Part shown: piece after piece, positions 1 through 7,724 of the stretch | How the letters are laid out: the number at the start of each line of letters is the position of its first letter | How positions within the stretch are numbered: the first letter of the stretch is position 1 | DNA from: Sutcliffiella rhizosphaerae | GTDB taxonomy: Bacteria > Bacillota > Bacilli > Bacillales > Bacillaceae_I | Assembly: GCF_917563925.1 (NCBI RefSeq) | Contig: NZ_CAKJTJ010000019.1 | Coordinates: 1 to 64,000, forward strand | DNA length: 64,000 nt | Direction of reading: 5' to 3' | Notes under the pieces: generated by a model | The model's input: the letters and a program-made list of their open reading frames with translations, nothing else | The model's database searches: none | Told to the model about the DNA's origin: nothing | Position numbers and translations under genes: made by a program

Positions 1-806
1 TGCATTGCTAATTGTTCAATCTCCTGCTCAAGTACGTTGAGAAACTCTCGATGTTGAAGAAGCATTTGAATATACATTTTTAGAGTAACTAAATGGCTTT
101 GATACAGTGTTTTCTTAAATGGGTTCCGTTCTGCTGCCTCTTTTAACTTCAAAGCCTTTTCGCAAAACCAACCAAATGATCTTCTACCTCCTAGACTATG
201 CATCTCCTTAGCTATTTCATCAGTTCGTATTTTCAATACGTCATCTGAAGTAGGGTAAATGAGTAAAGTCTTTAATGATATAGGGGAATATAAATTACTA
301 AAAACCCCTTTATATTCAGGGAACACTTGATCAAGAATGGTTTGAAATTGTAATTTAAGTTGAACATAATTACGTGTTAATGAATCGTGTTGCCTACACA
401 AATTTCTCAAGTTCATCGTTTGAACACTTTTTCTGTGAAAGGCTACTAAGTCTTCTTTGTAGTACAGTTCACACAAATGTTTCGCATCAGCTGGGTCTGA
501 CTTTACTTTTCGTAGGCTACTTTTTTTCGTTTCGTAAGAAACAACGGGATTAACTAAGTAGTAAGTAATCCTTCTCTCCTCAAGATACTGTAAAATCGGT
601 TCGTGGTAATGACCTGTAGATTCAAAAATGATGACAGGTTCAGCGTCAGCGTGCCGTTCTACCTCCTTGTAAAATACATAGAAATTTCGCAGTCCATAAG
701 TATCATGTTTAAACTTAAAGGTCTTTCCGAAGGGGCGCTTTCTTGCCAGGAAAGCTTGAACTTGGCTTTCTCCTTTTGCGACATCCAGGCCAATCACTGG
801 ATCCAT
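1..806 (-). CDS. IS110-family transposase, N-terminal part (cut by window edge)
   Basis: Encodes the DEDD recombinase of an IS110-family insertion sequence. The reverse-strand frame opens with the ATG ending at 806 and stays open to base 1, so about 268 residues are visible and the C-terminal Tnp_20 domain with its catalytic serine lies outside. The visible catalytic signature is complete: D8 in GLDVAK, E62 in FESTGHYH, and D104/D107 in SDPADAKH. Recombinases of this family act with an element-encoded bridge RNA. The 158 bases between this start and the next gene hold the element end, but I cannot place the exact boundary. Family assignment is firm; whether the copy is intact cannot be seen. 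Confidence 0.9.
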   Translation of the reverse strand, partial: MDPVIGLDVAKGESQVQAFLARKRPFGKTFKFKHDTYGLRNFYVFYKEVERHADAEPVIIFESTGHYHEPILQYLEERRITYYLVNPVVSYETKKSSLRKVKSDPADAKHLCELYYKEDLVAFHRKSVQTMNLRNLCRQHDSLTRNYVQLKLQFQTILDQVFPEYKGVFSNLYSPISLKTLLIYPTSDDVLKIRTDEIAKEMHSLGGRRSFGWFCEKALKLKEAAERNPFKKTLYQSHLVTLKMYIQMLLQHREFLNVLEQEIEQLAM

Positions 807-964
807 AGTCTATCACATCTCCAATTATTAGATTTGTCGGTAGCCCCTGTCTATCTAATATAATCACAGGTAAAGTTCAGGACTATATTACTGAGTATGC
901 ATTAAATTTTCATACTAGTTCATAATAATTAAAAAGCTCGGAATGAATAGAGAGGGATTTAGTT

Positions 965-1972
965 ATGAATACTGATATATCAAATTTAACATCAGGAGAG
1001 ATGGGAAAGCTTTGGGCAACTTATAATGGGAATACTATGGCAAAATGTGTACTTAGTTATTACCTAAAAAATGTGGAAGATGAGGATATTAAAAAAGTTT
1101 TAGAATATGCTTTGGATTTGGCTAAAACTTTTGTAAAAGAAATAGGTGAGATTTTTAAACAAGAGAATTTCCCTATACCAGTAGGATTGACTGATGAAGA
1201 TGTGAATTTAGATGCACCAAGACTGTTTAATGATGAATTTTACCTTTATTATTTACAATATGCAGGAAAAGCTGGAATGAGCATTTATTCTGCTGCAATC
1301 TCCATCGTAACTAGAAAAGACATCAGGGATTTTTATGTTAAAGCTCTTAGTGGTGTTGTCAAATTGATGACCGAAACATCTGACATGTTAATATCAAGAG
1401 GAAAGTTAATGAACTCTCCAACAGTTCCTAACCCAAAAGAAGTTTATTTTGTTAATAATCAAAGGTTTTTAAATGGTTATTTAGGTGATGTTAGACCACT
1501 TCATGGACTTGAAACTGCACATTTATTTGACAATATTAACAATGACATCACGAGTAAAGCACTCATTATTGGATTTAGCCAAGGAGTACAAGATAAAAAG
1601 GTAAGAAAGTTTTTAGAACGTGGTAGAAATATCAATAAAAAGCATATAGAAATGTTATCAAAAAAACTAAATGAGGATAATTTGCCGTCGCCTTCTCTTT
1701 TGGACCACATAGTAACATCATCTACCATTCCACCATTTTCTGACAAACTAATGATTTTACATAAGATAGATATGTTTTCAATGAAAATAAGACAATATGC
1801 AAATGGGGCATCATTAAATGGAAGAAGAGATATTGGAGCATTGTATGCTCGATGTTTAATGGATGTTTCTTTATATGTAGAGGACGGTGCTAATATTATG
1901 ATTGAATACGGATGGATGGAACAACCGCCAATTGTGGTTAACAGAAATAAACTGTCTTCAAGAGACCAATAA
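965..1972 (+). CDS. DUF3231 family protein
   Basis: A 335-residue soluble protein of the DUF3231 family found in spore-forming Bacilli. It consists of two similar all-helical halves, roughly residues 5-165 and 175-325, and each half repeats a pattern like GKLWATY/YYLKNVEDEDI and SKALIIGFSQGVQDKKVRKF. The length is normal for the two-repeat family, whose fold is thought to resemble ferritin-like bundles. The biochemical role is unknown. The start is an ATG preceded by GAGAGGGA. It stands alone, directly beside the end of an IS110 element, so its own promoter may have been affected by the insertion. Confidence 0.8.
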   Translation: MNTDISNLTSGEMGKLWATYNGNTMAKCVLSYYLKNVEDEDIKKVLEYALDLAKTFVKEIGEIFKQENFPIPVGLTDEDVNLDAPRLFNDEFYLYYLQYAGKAGMSIYSAAISIVTRKDIRDFYVKALSGVVKLMTETSDMLISRGKLMNSPTVPNPKEVYFVNNQRFLNGYLGDVRPLHGLETAHLFDNINNDITSKALIIGFSQGVQDKKVRKFLERGRNINKKHIEMLSKKLNEDNLPSPSLLDHIVTSSTIPPFSDKLMILHKIDMFSMKIRQYANGASLNGRRDIGALYARCLMDVSLYVEDGANIMIEYGWMEQPPIVVNRNKLSSRDQ

Positions 1973-2738
1973 TTAAAGATAGATATATTTAAAAACAGAT
2001 ATCGTTTTAACAAACGGTGGCTTATGTAGAAATAAGAAAGACGAAAAAATAATAGAGTCATTTGCTACACAGTACAAATATACTATTCATTTAAATGAAT
2101 ATTCCACCATTGGGCGCGATCCAGGAACAAGGATAAGCGCTCATTTTTATGTCGGCTCTAGATTAAGAAGAAAAATGAAGGAAACTTACGGCCACGTATT
2201 GAATTTGAAATAAGTAGATTCTTTAGGAAAGAGAATGGGATACACTTTTGAGGCTATTCAAAATACGGCTGATAGAAAATAGAAGTTTATCAATTATATA
2301 AACAAAGAGTTGAAATTGGGTGAAAGGACTAGAAATCATTTTTAATATGATGATGTACTTATCTTATTCGATGGAGTAAATGCTATTGCAGCAGTTTTTT
2401 CTTAATTATTATAGAAAAGGGTATTAATAACTCTTCTTTATTTCACAATCCGGCGCGTTATGGAGGGAGATACTAAAAGAAATTGATCTAGAAATAAACT
2501 AATGCATCAAAACTTAACTTGAATCAAAATTTGAAGAGGCACCTGATATTATATCCCTACCTACCTAAATCAGAAATAATTTCCATGTCTATAAAACCTG
2601 TGTGAAAGTGGTATAGGGGGCATAAATAAAGTTTTTTTATCATCGGGAGCATTTCTAAAACAATAAATGTGCTCTTCTTATTGAAGCGGACCAATTATAA
2701 AATAGTGAAGGGTACCAACAAAGGGAGGATGAGACAAA
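1973..2738. other. Long intergenic region with gene debris
   Basis: No intact gene is visible in these 766 bases. An unidentified open stretch without a start codon lies at 1986-2213 (separate entry). Further short open pieces around 2330-2405 carry many stops. A weak bulged hairpin (GAGCATTT / AAATGTGCTC) at about 2655-2680 could end transcription before the next gene. The region looks like decayed coding DNA beside an insertion sequence. Confidence 0.4.
1986..2213 (+). pseudogene. Unidentified gene remnant
   Basis: An open reading frame of about 75 codons without ATG, GTG or TTG start or ribosome binding site. It ends in TAA and includes protein-like segments such as STIGRDPGTRISAHFYVGSR. 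Its composition looks like genuine former coding sequence (a C-terminal fragment), but I do not recognise the family. It is probably the tail of a gene whose front was lost when the neighbouring IS110 element arrived or rearranged. Confidence 0.3.
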
Positions 2739-3704
2739 TTGACTTTACTATTAAAAAGTACGGATATAAAAGGTCTACTTTCTCCCCATGAACTAATTGC
2801 TGATTTAAAAGAGGGGTTTAAAAAGTACTCCATAATGAGAAATATTGACGGACAACGTGCAAATTCACCACTTCCGAACAATTATTCAAGTTCAATGATT
2901 CTTTTTCCTGGTTTGTTAAACGAAATACCCGCATACACAGTGAAAGTTCACGCTAAATTTCAATATCAATCACCATCAATTAAAGGGGTAATCCTTCTTC
3001 ATGATTTAAATAATGGAGATTTGCTTTCAATCATGGATTCACCTTATTTAACAGCTGTTCGAACCGGTCTCTCTGGAGCACTTGGTACACATATACTTTC
3101 ACATTCGAATGCTAGTATAGTTACAATCATCGGTTGTGGAGTCCAAGGAGAGTTGCAATTAAAATCATTAACATATTTTCGTAACATCTCGAGGGTGTAT
3201 GCTTTTGATCTAATCCCGGAAAAAGCTCGTCTTTTCGCAGATAAAATGTGTAGGGAACTAAATATCCCTGTGTTTACTTCTGAAAGTTTAGAAGAAGCTA
3301 CTAAACAAGCAGAGATTATTATTTCTGCAACCTGGTCTGAAGAACCTTTTCTTTTCCCTAAAATGATACAGCCTGGTACACATATAACTACCCTGGGGGC
3401 AGATCAACATGGGAAATGTGAAATCAGCGGCGAACTTATCAAGCAATCGGTTTTTATTTGTGATGACATTAATCTTTCCGAAAAAATGGGTGCTATTGGT
3501 GGAGCAGGTCTGACAAGAAAGGATGTAGATCCATATGAACTAGGAGATGTTCTTGCCGGAAATAGACCTGGACGCACCAGTCCCGAGCAAATAACGGTGT
3601 TTGGTTCCGTTGGTTTAGCGTTTCAAGATCTAGTTGTTGCATGGAATGTTTACCAAAAGGCAATCGAAAATGGAATAGGAGAAAACGTTGATTTTTACCT
3701 ATAA
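2739..3704 (+). CDS. Ornithine cyclodeaminase / mu-crystallin family protein
   Basis: A 321-residue cytosolic NAD(P)-dependent enzyme of the OCD/mu-crystallin family. Members include ornithine cyclodeaminase, alanine dehydrogenase and imine reductases, and substrate cannot be told from sequence alone. An N-terminal substrate and dimerisation segment is followed by a Rossmann fold with IIGCGVQGELQ near residue 130. DSPYLTAVRTGLSGALGTHIL just before it is the family's characteristic active-site stretch. Near the C-terminus are GADQHGKCEI and DVLAGNRPGR, also typical. The TTG start at 2739 has AAGGGAGG ten bases upstream. It appears monocistronic, closed by the hairpin at 3824-3860. Confidence 0.85.
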   Translation: MTLLLKSTDIKGLLSPHELIADLKEGFKKYSIMRNIDGQRANSPLPNNYSSSMILFPGLLNEIPAYTVKVHAKFQYQSPSIKGVILLHDLNNGDLLSIMDSPYLTAVRTGLSGALGTHILSHSNASIVTIIGCGVQGELQLKSLTYFRNISRVYAFDLIPEKARLFADKMCRELNIPVFTSESLEEATKQAEIIISATWSEEPFLFPKMIQPGTHITTLGADQHGKCEISGELIKQSVFICDDINLSEKMGAIGGAGLTRKDVDPYELGDVLAGNRPGRTSPEQITVFGSVGLAFQDLVVAWNVYQKAIENGIGENVDFYL

Positions 3705-3823
3705 AAAGTATGGACTTAATTTGGTTTGTTTTTATTATTCAGCAAAACCAGCTAATAGTTGTCTACAATTTTCATTAAAAAGATGAAAGATTAAATGATA
3801 TACTAATAATGAGTATGCCAAAG

Positions 3824-3860
3824 AACCTTCCTATTTCTCATTATTGGAAGGTTTTGTTTT
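3824..3860 (+). terminator. Rho-independent terminator after the OCD gene
   Basis: Arms AACCTTCC (3824-3831) and GGAAGGTT (3846-3853) pair perfectly around a 14-base loop and run into TTGTTTT. It lies 120 bases after the stop codon of the ornithine cyclodeaminase-family gene. Confidence 0.75.
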
Positions 3861-3948
3861 ATATTCGGACGGGATCATGTCCCACGGGCGCTACGTTCTA
3901 CTCAGACTACCGCAATAATAAAACTAAATAAAAAAGTTCAACTTTAGG

Positions 3949-3975
3949 AAATGCGTCTTTTTTCATTTAAGGGCC
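3949..3975 (+). repeat. Short interspersed repeat, copy 1 of 3
   Basis: AAATGCGTC, a T-run, then CATTTAAGGGCC. Close relatives lie at 6965-6991 and 7725-7750. The sequence after each copy also shows loosely related ACCG or ACTG words spaced by AT-rich DNA (here about 4016-4055). It does not encode a protein. The rest of 3861-4129 shows nothing else I can name. Confidence 0.55.
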
Positions 3976-4129
3976 ATATTGTTTATCAGTATATGTAGAT
4001 TTAAAAGAAAGTAGTACCGATTAAAGAAAGTTATACCGTTCTTATGTCACAAACTGGGCAGTATAGTTGAATAACGGTTGAATAATTAGTTTGAAATCCT
4101 TACTTCAATGCAGTTAGGAAGTCAATAAA

Positions 4130-4192
4130 TTGACAATTTTAAATATGTGAAGTAATATAGTTAAGTAATTTTAATTAAATATACTTAACTAA
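4130..4192 (+). promoter_or_regulatory. SigA promoter with palindromic MarR-type operator, copy 1
   Basis: TTGACA at 4130-4135, 17 bases, then TAATAT at 4153-4158. A 36-base palindrome with three mismatched pairs covers 4157-4192, with TAGTTAAGT / ACTTAACTA arms centred on AATT. The arrangement repeats that at 5081-5143 exactly 951 bases downstream with identical spacing. It drives the MarR remnant and probably the UspA-like gene at 4339. Confidence 0.7.
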
Positions 4193-4213
4193 TTGCAAGA
4201 AGGAGAGATTATT

Positions 4214-4318
4214 ATGAAGTTACTTGATGAACTTCACTGTTTGACTGAATAGTATTCATTTAATCGTGAGTTTAAAGTTAAGCTATTAATTCTAATTTTA
4301 TACTGTAATACTTATTAA
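4214..4318 (+). pseudogene. Truncated duplicate of the MarR regulator gene
   Basis: After AAGGAGAG the ATG at 4214 starts MKLLDELHCLTE and then a stop at 4250-4252. The intact regulator at 5165 begins MNLLDELHRFYYDMTLTE. The upstream 90 bases, ribosome binding site and first eight codons match the intact copy closely, so this is a tandem duplication whose coding part was deleted and decayed. The 12-codon reading frame might now act only as a leader for the gene at 4339. Confidence 0.6.
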
Positions 4319-4338
4319 TTGAAGAAAGAGGTTGAACA

Positions 4339-5001
4339 ATGGCTCATACAAAAAAAGAAAATATATTAATATTAGTGGAACTTGAAAATTATAGTTTTGA
4401 AGTCATTAAAAGAGGTGTTGACCTTGCAAATTTAATGAATGGTTCTTCATATATTACATTCTTTGCAAGTAAAGCTGATGAATTTAACATTAATCTTTAT
4501 TTAGCCTTATCGGAATTGGAAAAAGCTGCGAATTTATATAAAGTTGAGGGTTTTTGTGTTGAGTACTATCACCATGAAAAAGGGGTTATTGAAAAAATAA
4601 AAAAACAAATCAAAGAATTCTCTATTACTCAGCTTCTTTTAGCAAGAGATATTGAGAGTAGATTTGATGAAATTGTTTATGGGTCTTATTCAAATTTGTT
4701 ATTAAAAAAGATTCCAAACACTGATTTACATTTTGTTTCTGCTGATACTTCTGAATCTTTTGATGTGAATTATGAAACTGGGATTGCAGGATTTTTGAAA
4801 AAAGATATAAAAGGTAGAAATATCGTACACTTTTCAAGTACAGAGATAGGATCAACTAAGGGAATCTTTTTCAAATTAGGTTTTACAGACTTTAACAACG
4901 GTCTATTTATAGAATTTACAGATAAAGATTTGGTTTATTATGATGTTGTGGATAATATTGCGACTAAGTCCTCCCACCAAATAGAAAATTATCTTCTATA
5001 A
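4339..5001 (+). CDS. UspA-like nucleotide-binding-fold protein with C-terminal extension
   Basis: A 220-residue soluble protein. Residues 1-135 look like a universal-stress-protein / KdpD-sensor-type alpha/beta domain: an initial strand NILILVE, a helix EVIKRGVDLANLMNG, then ITQLLLARDIESRF and a short stretch at the position of the usual G-2X-G-9X-G(S/T) loop (IVYGSYSNLLLKKIPNTDLHFV). The ATP loop is degenerate, so nucleotide binding is uncertain. Residues 140-220 form an unrecognised extra domain. The start ATG follows AAAGAGG. It sits behind a copy of the MarR operator, which suggests control by the regulator at 5165. Family assignment is moderate and function is unknown. Confidence 0.5.
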   Translation: MAHTKKENILILVELENYSFEVIKRGVDLANLMNGSSYITFFASKADEFNINLYLALSELEKAANLYKVEGFCVEYYHHEKGVIEKIKKQIKEFSITQLLLARDIESRFDEIVYGSYSNLLLKKIPNTDLHFVSADTSESFDVNYETGIAGFLKKDIKGRNIVHFSSTEIGSTKGIFFKLGFTDFNNGLFIEFTDKDLVYYDVVDNIATKSSHQIENYLL

Positions 5002-5080
5002 TCTAATATATTTCTAAGCAAGAAAACTCTTAGTTTTTCTAAGAGGAATAATTAAGACCAGGAAGTTGAGAATATTAATA

Positions 5081-5143
5081 TTGACAATATCAAATATGTG
5101 GAGTATATTAGTTAAGTGTTTTTAATTAAAAACACTTAACTAA
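5081..5143 (+). promoter_or_regulatory. SigA promoter with perfect 36-bp palindromic operator, copy 2
   Basis: TTGACA (5081-5086), 17-base spacer, TATATT (5104-5109). A perfect 36-base palindrome occupies 5108-5143, with half-sites TTAGTTAAGTG and CACTTAACTAA. It overlaps the end of the -10 element and the likely start point, so bound protein would block initiation. The adjacent marR gene is the obvious repressor, giving autorepression of the marR-SMR operon. Confidence 0.8.
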
Positions 5144-5164
5144 TATAAAGAAGGAGAGATTATT

Positions 5165-5596
5165 ATGAATTTACTTGATGAACTTCATCGTTTTTACTAT
5201 GACATGACTTTAACAGAGTTGCGACTAATGAATGAAAATAGTTCTAATATCAGTTACCATAGCCTTTTATACCTCGACTTAATATCGTATAAGGATAACT
5301 GTACAGTAAGCTACCTCGCAGATATCCTGCATATTTCTAAATCAGCTGTAACTATTAAGGTAAATGAACTAATTAAAAGTGGGCTATTAATAAAAAAACA
5401 AAGCACAAAAGATCGTCGAGTATACTATCTTTCTATTGCTCCAAAAGTTAAGGAAGATTATAAACAGCATGATATGCGGGTATTGAATGCGTCAAAGGAC
5501 TTAGAAATGAATTATACAGATTCGGAGCTAGAGTTATTTAAGAAAATGTTATCTCAAACACGGATGAGTTATCTTAATACTCCAAAATTAAAATAA
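5165..5596 (+). CDS. MarR family transcriptional regulator
   Basis: A 143-residue winged-helix repressor. The helix-turn-helix is in NCTVSYLADILHISKSAVTIKVNELIKSGLL (about residues 50-80), and the wing follows in KKQSTKDRRVYYLSIAPKVKE, the MarR DRR motif. It is first in an operon with two SMR efflux genes (17 and 12 base gaps) and lies behind a perfect palindrome at 5108-5143. The likely job is autorepression and drug-inducible control of the pump. AAGGAGAG precedes the ATG. The duplicated operator at 4157-4192 implies a second target. Confidence 0.9.
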   Translation: MNLLDELHRFYYDMTLTELRLMNENSSNISYHSLLYLDLISYKDNCTVSYLADILHISKSAVTIKVNELIKSGLLIKKQSTKDRRVYYLSIAPKVKEDYKQHDMRVLNASKDLEMNYTDSELELFKKMLSQTRMSYLNTPKLK

Positions 5597-5613
5597 AAGG
5601 GTGTGCAAAACTA

Positions 5614-5928
5614 GTGAGTTATTTACTTTTAGGAGTTTCAATTATATTGGAAGTATTTGGATCTTTAAATCTCAAACTTTCTAACGGTTTTAAGAAAATT
5701 GGTCCAACAGCATTCACACTTATTGGTTATTTTCTATCGTTTTACCTTGTGTCTATAGTATTGAAGACACTTCCTTTAGGACTGGTATATGCAACATGGA
5801 GCGGTGCCGGGACTATTTTGACTGCAATGGTCGGAGTAATATTGTTTAAGGAGAAATTAAATAGCAAAGGTGTAATTGGAATTGCATTACTTATAGTTGG
5901 ATTAGTAATATTAAATACAGCTAAATAA
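5614..5928 (+). CDS. SMR-family multidrug efflux subunit (EbrA-like)
   Basis: A 104-residue inner-membrane protein with the four transmembrane helices of small multidrug resistance transporters, which exchange cationic dyes and quaternary compounds for protons. The essential glutamate of helix 1 is E12 (SIILEVFGSLNLKLS). The signature LGLVYATWSGAGTILTAMVG spans helices 2-3. It starts at GTG 5614 and is paired with the second SMR gene 12 bases downstream. Paired SMR genes usually form obligate heterodimers such as EbrAB, and this subunit resembles EbrA. Confidence 0.88.
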   Translation: MSYLLLGVSIILEVFGSLNLKLSNGFKKIGPTAFTLIGYFLSFYLVSIVLKTLPLGLVYATWSGAGTILTAMVGVILFKEKLNSKGVIGIALLIVGLVILNTAK

Positions 5929-5940
5929 GGAGGATTCATT

Positions 5941-6303
5941 ATGAGAGGTTACTTATTTTTGACAATATCTATAATAATTGAAGCATTCGCTGCATCAATG
6001 CTAAAGGTTTCACAAGGATTTACATTAATTGTACCAACTGTTGCTTCATTATTCGGTTACTTTATTGCTTTTGTCTTCCTAGTTTTAACTTTAAAAACAC
6101 TGCCTCTTTCTAAAGCATATGCAACTTGGGCTGGAGCGGGGACTGCATTAACAGTAATTATAGGTATAGCCGTATTCCAAGAGTCGACATCTTTGCTTAA
6201 ACTTATGGGAGTAGCTATTATTATTATCGGACTATTCGTTTTAAACAGTTCAAAGGGTGAAGGGGAAGAAATTAAGGAAGAACCTGTTCAACAAGTAAGT
6301 TAA
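5941..6303 (+). CDS. SMR-family multidrug efflux subunit (EbrB-like)
   Basis: A 120-residue SMR protein with four membrane helices. The helix-1 glutamate is E14 (IIIEAFAASMLKVS) and the YATWAGAGTALT signature is present. The C-terminal tail (about residues 103-120) is hydrophilic and rich in glutamate, as in the longer partner of EbrAB pairs. It has a strong AAGGAGGATTCATT ribosome binding site, lies directly after its partner, and is followed by a terminator. It is controlled from the marR promoter. Confidence 0.88.
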   Translation: MRGYLFLTISIIIEAFAASMLKVSQGFTLIVPTVASLFGYFIAFVFLVLTLKTLPLSKAYATWAGAGTALTVIIGIAVFQESTSLLKLMGVAIIIIGLFVLNSSKGEGEEIKEEPVQQVS

Positions 6304-6310
6304 AATAATA

Positions 6311-6348
6311 AAAAGAGGAAAATGATTAGCTTTCGTTTCCTCTTTTTA
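6311..6348 (+). terminator. Terminator of the marR-SMR operon
   Basis: AAAAGAGGAAA (6311-6321) pairs with TTTCCTCTTTTT (6336-6347) around a short loop and ends in a T-rich run. It lies eight bases after the last SMR stop codon. Confidence 0.85.
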
Positions 6349-6456
6349 TTATTTTAATTATTATTTCTCATACTAATTAATCTTTTTGAGTCAGTTTACT
6401 TCTAATTACTAGGGAAGGATTGTGGAACAAAGAGTTATAAAAATAAGAGGTATTAT

Positions 6457-6881
6457 ATGAAAGGACACATCTTTTTTACTTAGTTTGATTGCTGTTTGGC
6501 TCTATTTTGATAGGTTGTTCAAATGAAACAGGCACCAAATGGAATGAAAGTGCTTTGTTTGAATCTGGTGGATACCTGATGATTGGAGAAAAGGAACAAA
6601 TAGGTTTTATCTATGATGATAATGAAGTATCTCGTTTTTACCCAAACACAGAACAAAAATATATGTAGCATCTATGGGGAGACAAAGAGGAATTGACAGG
6701 TGGGTTTAAAGTAAGAAAATAATGAGTCTTTCACCTTGCTTGATACCTTAGGAGGTTCAAATAATGGTGCCGACAAACATCTCCCCTCTATGATGTCTCT
6801 TCCTGAAAAGTGGGATATGGAAATTAGATGCCTATGTTGATGATAGGTTACACGGCTCAGTTTTTGTAAAGGTTCATGAAG
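6457..6881 (+). pseudogene. Decayed lipoprotein gene (DUF4871-like)
   Basis: An ATG with TAAGAGG upstream starts the remnant, but an early stop follows after eight codons. A shifted frame carries a lipoprotein signal (LIGCSNETGTKW), and further frames hold YLMIGEKEQIGFIYDDNEV, KYM-stop-HLWGDKEELTG and ADKHLPSMMSLPE with YVDDRLHGSVFVKVHEG. This order resembles DUF4871 lipoproteins of Bacilli. At least three frameshifts or stops are present, so it is inactive. The same WGDKEEL-type decay is not seen elsewhere in the window. Confidence 0.6.
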
Positions 6882-6964
6882 GTGTAAACCAAAATCACTC
6901 ATCTATCTTCCATTATATAAAGCATTTGTTTAATAAGTTATTAATTGGATCTTCAACAATTGGT

Positions 6965-6991
6965 AAATGCGTTTATTTCATTTAAAGGGCC
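6965..6991 (+). repeat. Short interspersed repeat, copy 2 of 3
   Basis: AAATGCGTTTATTTCATTT then AAAGGGCC, related to 3949-3975 and 7725-7750. The segment up to 7057, ending TGAACTGGAAAATT, matches the end of the third copy (TGAACCGGAAAATT near 7823-7836). The repeat unit is therefore about 95-115 bases long with a variable middle. Confidence 0.5.
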
Positions 6992-7044
6992 AAAATAGTT
7001 GAAGTGCATCTTTCATCTTCTGAATAATAGTTGTAAAATAAATA

Positions 7045-7212
7045 TGAACTGGAAAATTGTAGCTAGGGTTCCGCTATCTAGGTAGGTCAGTGTCCGAGGG
7101 CTACATCTTTTACAAAAACGTAAAAGGCACCTATTGACATAAAAGGTCCGAGGGGAAAGGTTCAGCGTATTTGCTATGCGTTGAAATCCTATTCCCCTTG
7201 GTCCTTTTTTAT
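7045..7212 (+). promoter_or_regulatory. ykkC-family riboswitch (candidate nucleoside-diphosphate class) with terminator
   Basis: The 5' part carries CTAGGGTTCCGC (7063-7074) and TCAGTGTCCGAGGG (7087-7100). The 3' part is GACATAAAAGGTCCGAGGGG (7136-7155). These are the conserved blocks of the ykkC RNA family in the right order. The 3' block is itself the 5' arm of a long terminator: 7143-7157 pairs with 7192-7206, followed by TTTTTT. Ligand binding would therefore sequester that arm and let transcription reach the Nudix gene 23 bases on (an ON switch). ykkC variants in front of Nudix hydrolases are known to bind ADP/dADP/CDP-type diphosphates; guanidine, ppGpp and PRPP classes remain alternatives. 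Confidence 0.6.
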
Positions 7213-7234
7213 TATTTTTAGGGAGGTTTATTAA

Positions 7235-7675
7235 ATGAATAGTATTGATGAATTAAAAGCAGGTGTTGCAGTTATTATTTTGAATGGGGAAAAACAAGTT
7301 TTGTTACAGAAAAGAGCTGATGTAAAGCTATGGTGTATTCCTTCAGGACATATAGAAATTGGTGAAACAGTTTCTGAAGCAGCTATAAGAGAAGTAAAAG
7401 AGGAAACTAACTTAGATATTAAAATAAAAAAACTTATTGGCGTGTACTCTGAACCTAATTCACAGGTGTTTGCTTATCCAAATGGTAAAGTAGTACATTT
7501 TATAACAACTTGTTTTCTTGCTGAAATTACAGGTGGTGAACTTAGATGTAATTCTAATGAATCTCTTGAAATAAAATTTTTTGGTCCAAATAACCTGCCG
7601 CAAGACTTATTGAATATGCATCCTCGATGGTTAAAGGATGCACTTGCAAATAGTGAATCAGCGTTCATTCGTTAG
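7235..7675 (+). CDS. Nudix hydrolase
   Basis: A 146-residue cytosolic phosphohydrolase that cleaves nucleoside diphosphates linked to another group. The Nudix box lies at about residues 38-60 (GHIEIGETVSEAAIREVKEE, then TNL). It matches Gx5Ex7REUxEE, with asparagine in place of the usual last glycine, and all metal-binding glutamates are present. TAGGGAGG precedes the ATG at 7235. Expression is probably set by the riboswitch and terminator directly upstream, which suggests the substrate or product is a nucleotide pool component. Confidence 0.88.
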   Translation: MNSIDELKAGVAVIILNGEKQVLLQKRADVKLWCIPSGHIEIGETVSEAAIREVKEETNLDIKIKKLIGVYSEPNSQVFAYPNGKVVHFITTCFLAEITGGELRCNSNESLEIKFFGPNNLPQDLLNMHPRWLKDALANSESAFIR

Positions 7676-7724
7676 TGAGTTTTTATTGAGGTAACGCTCA
7701 TATTTTTTATAATCTTCCATAAGA

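Noticed and set aside
603-863. 86-codon plus-strand frame
   Set aside because: It is the antisense shadow of the IS110 transposase, whose minus-strand reading carries the DEDD motifs.
1501-2061. 186-codon minus-strand frame
   Set aside because: It is antisense to the well-supported DUF3231 gene and has no domain or ribosome binding site.
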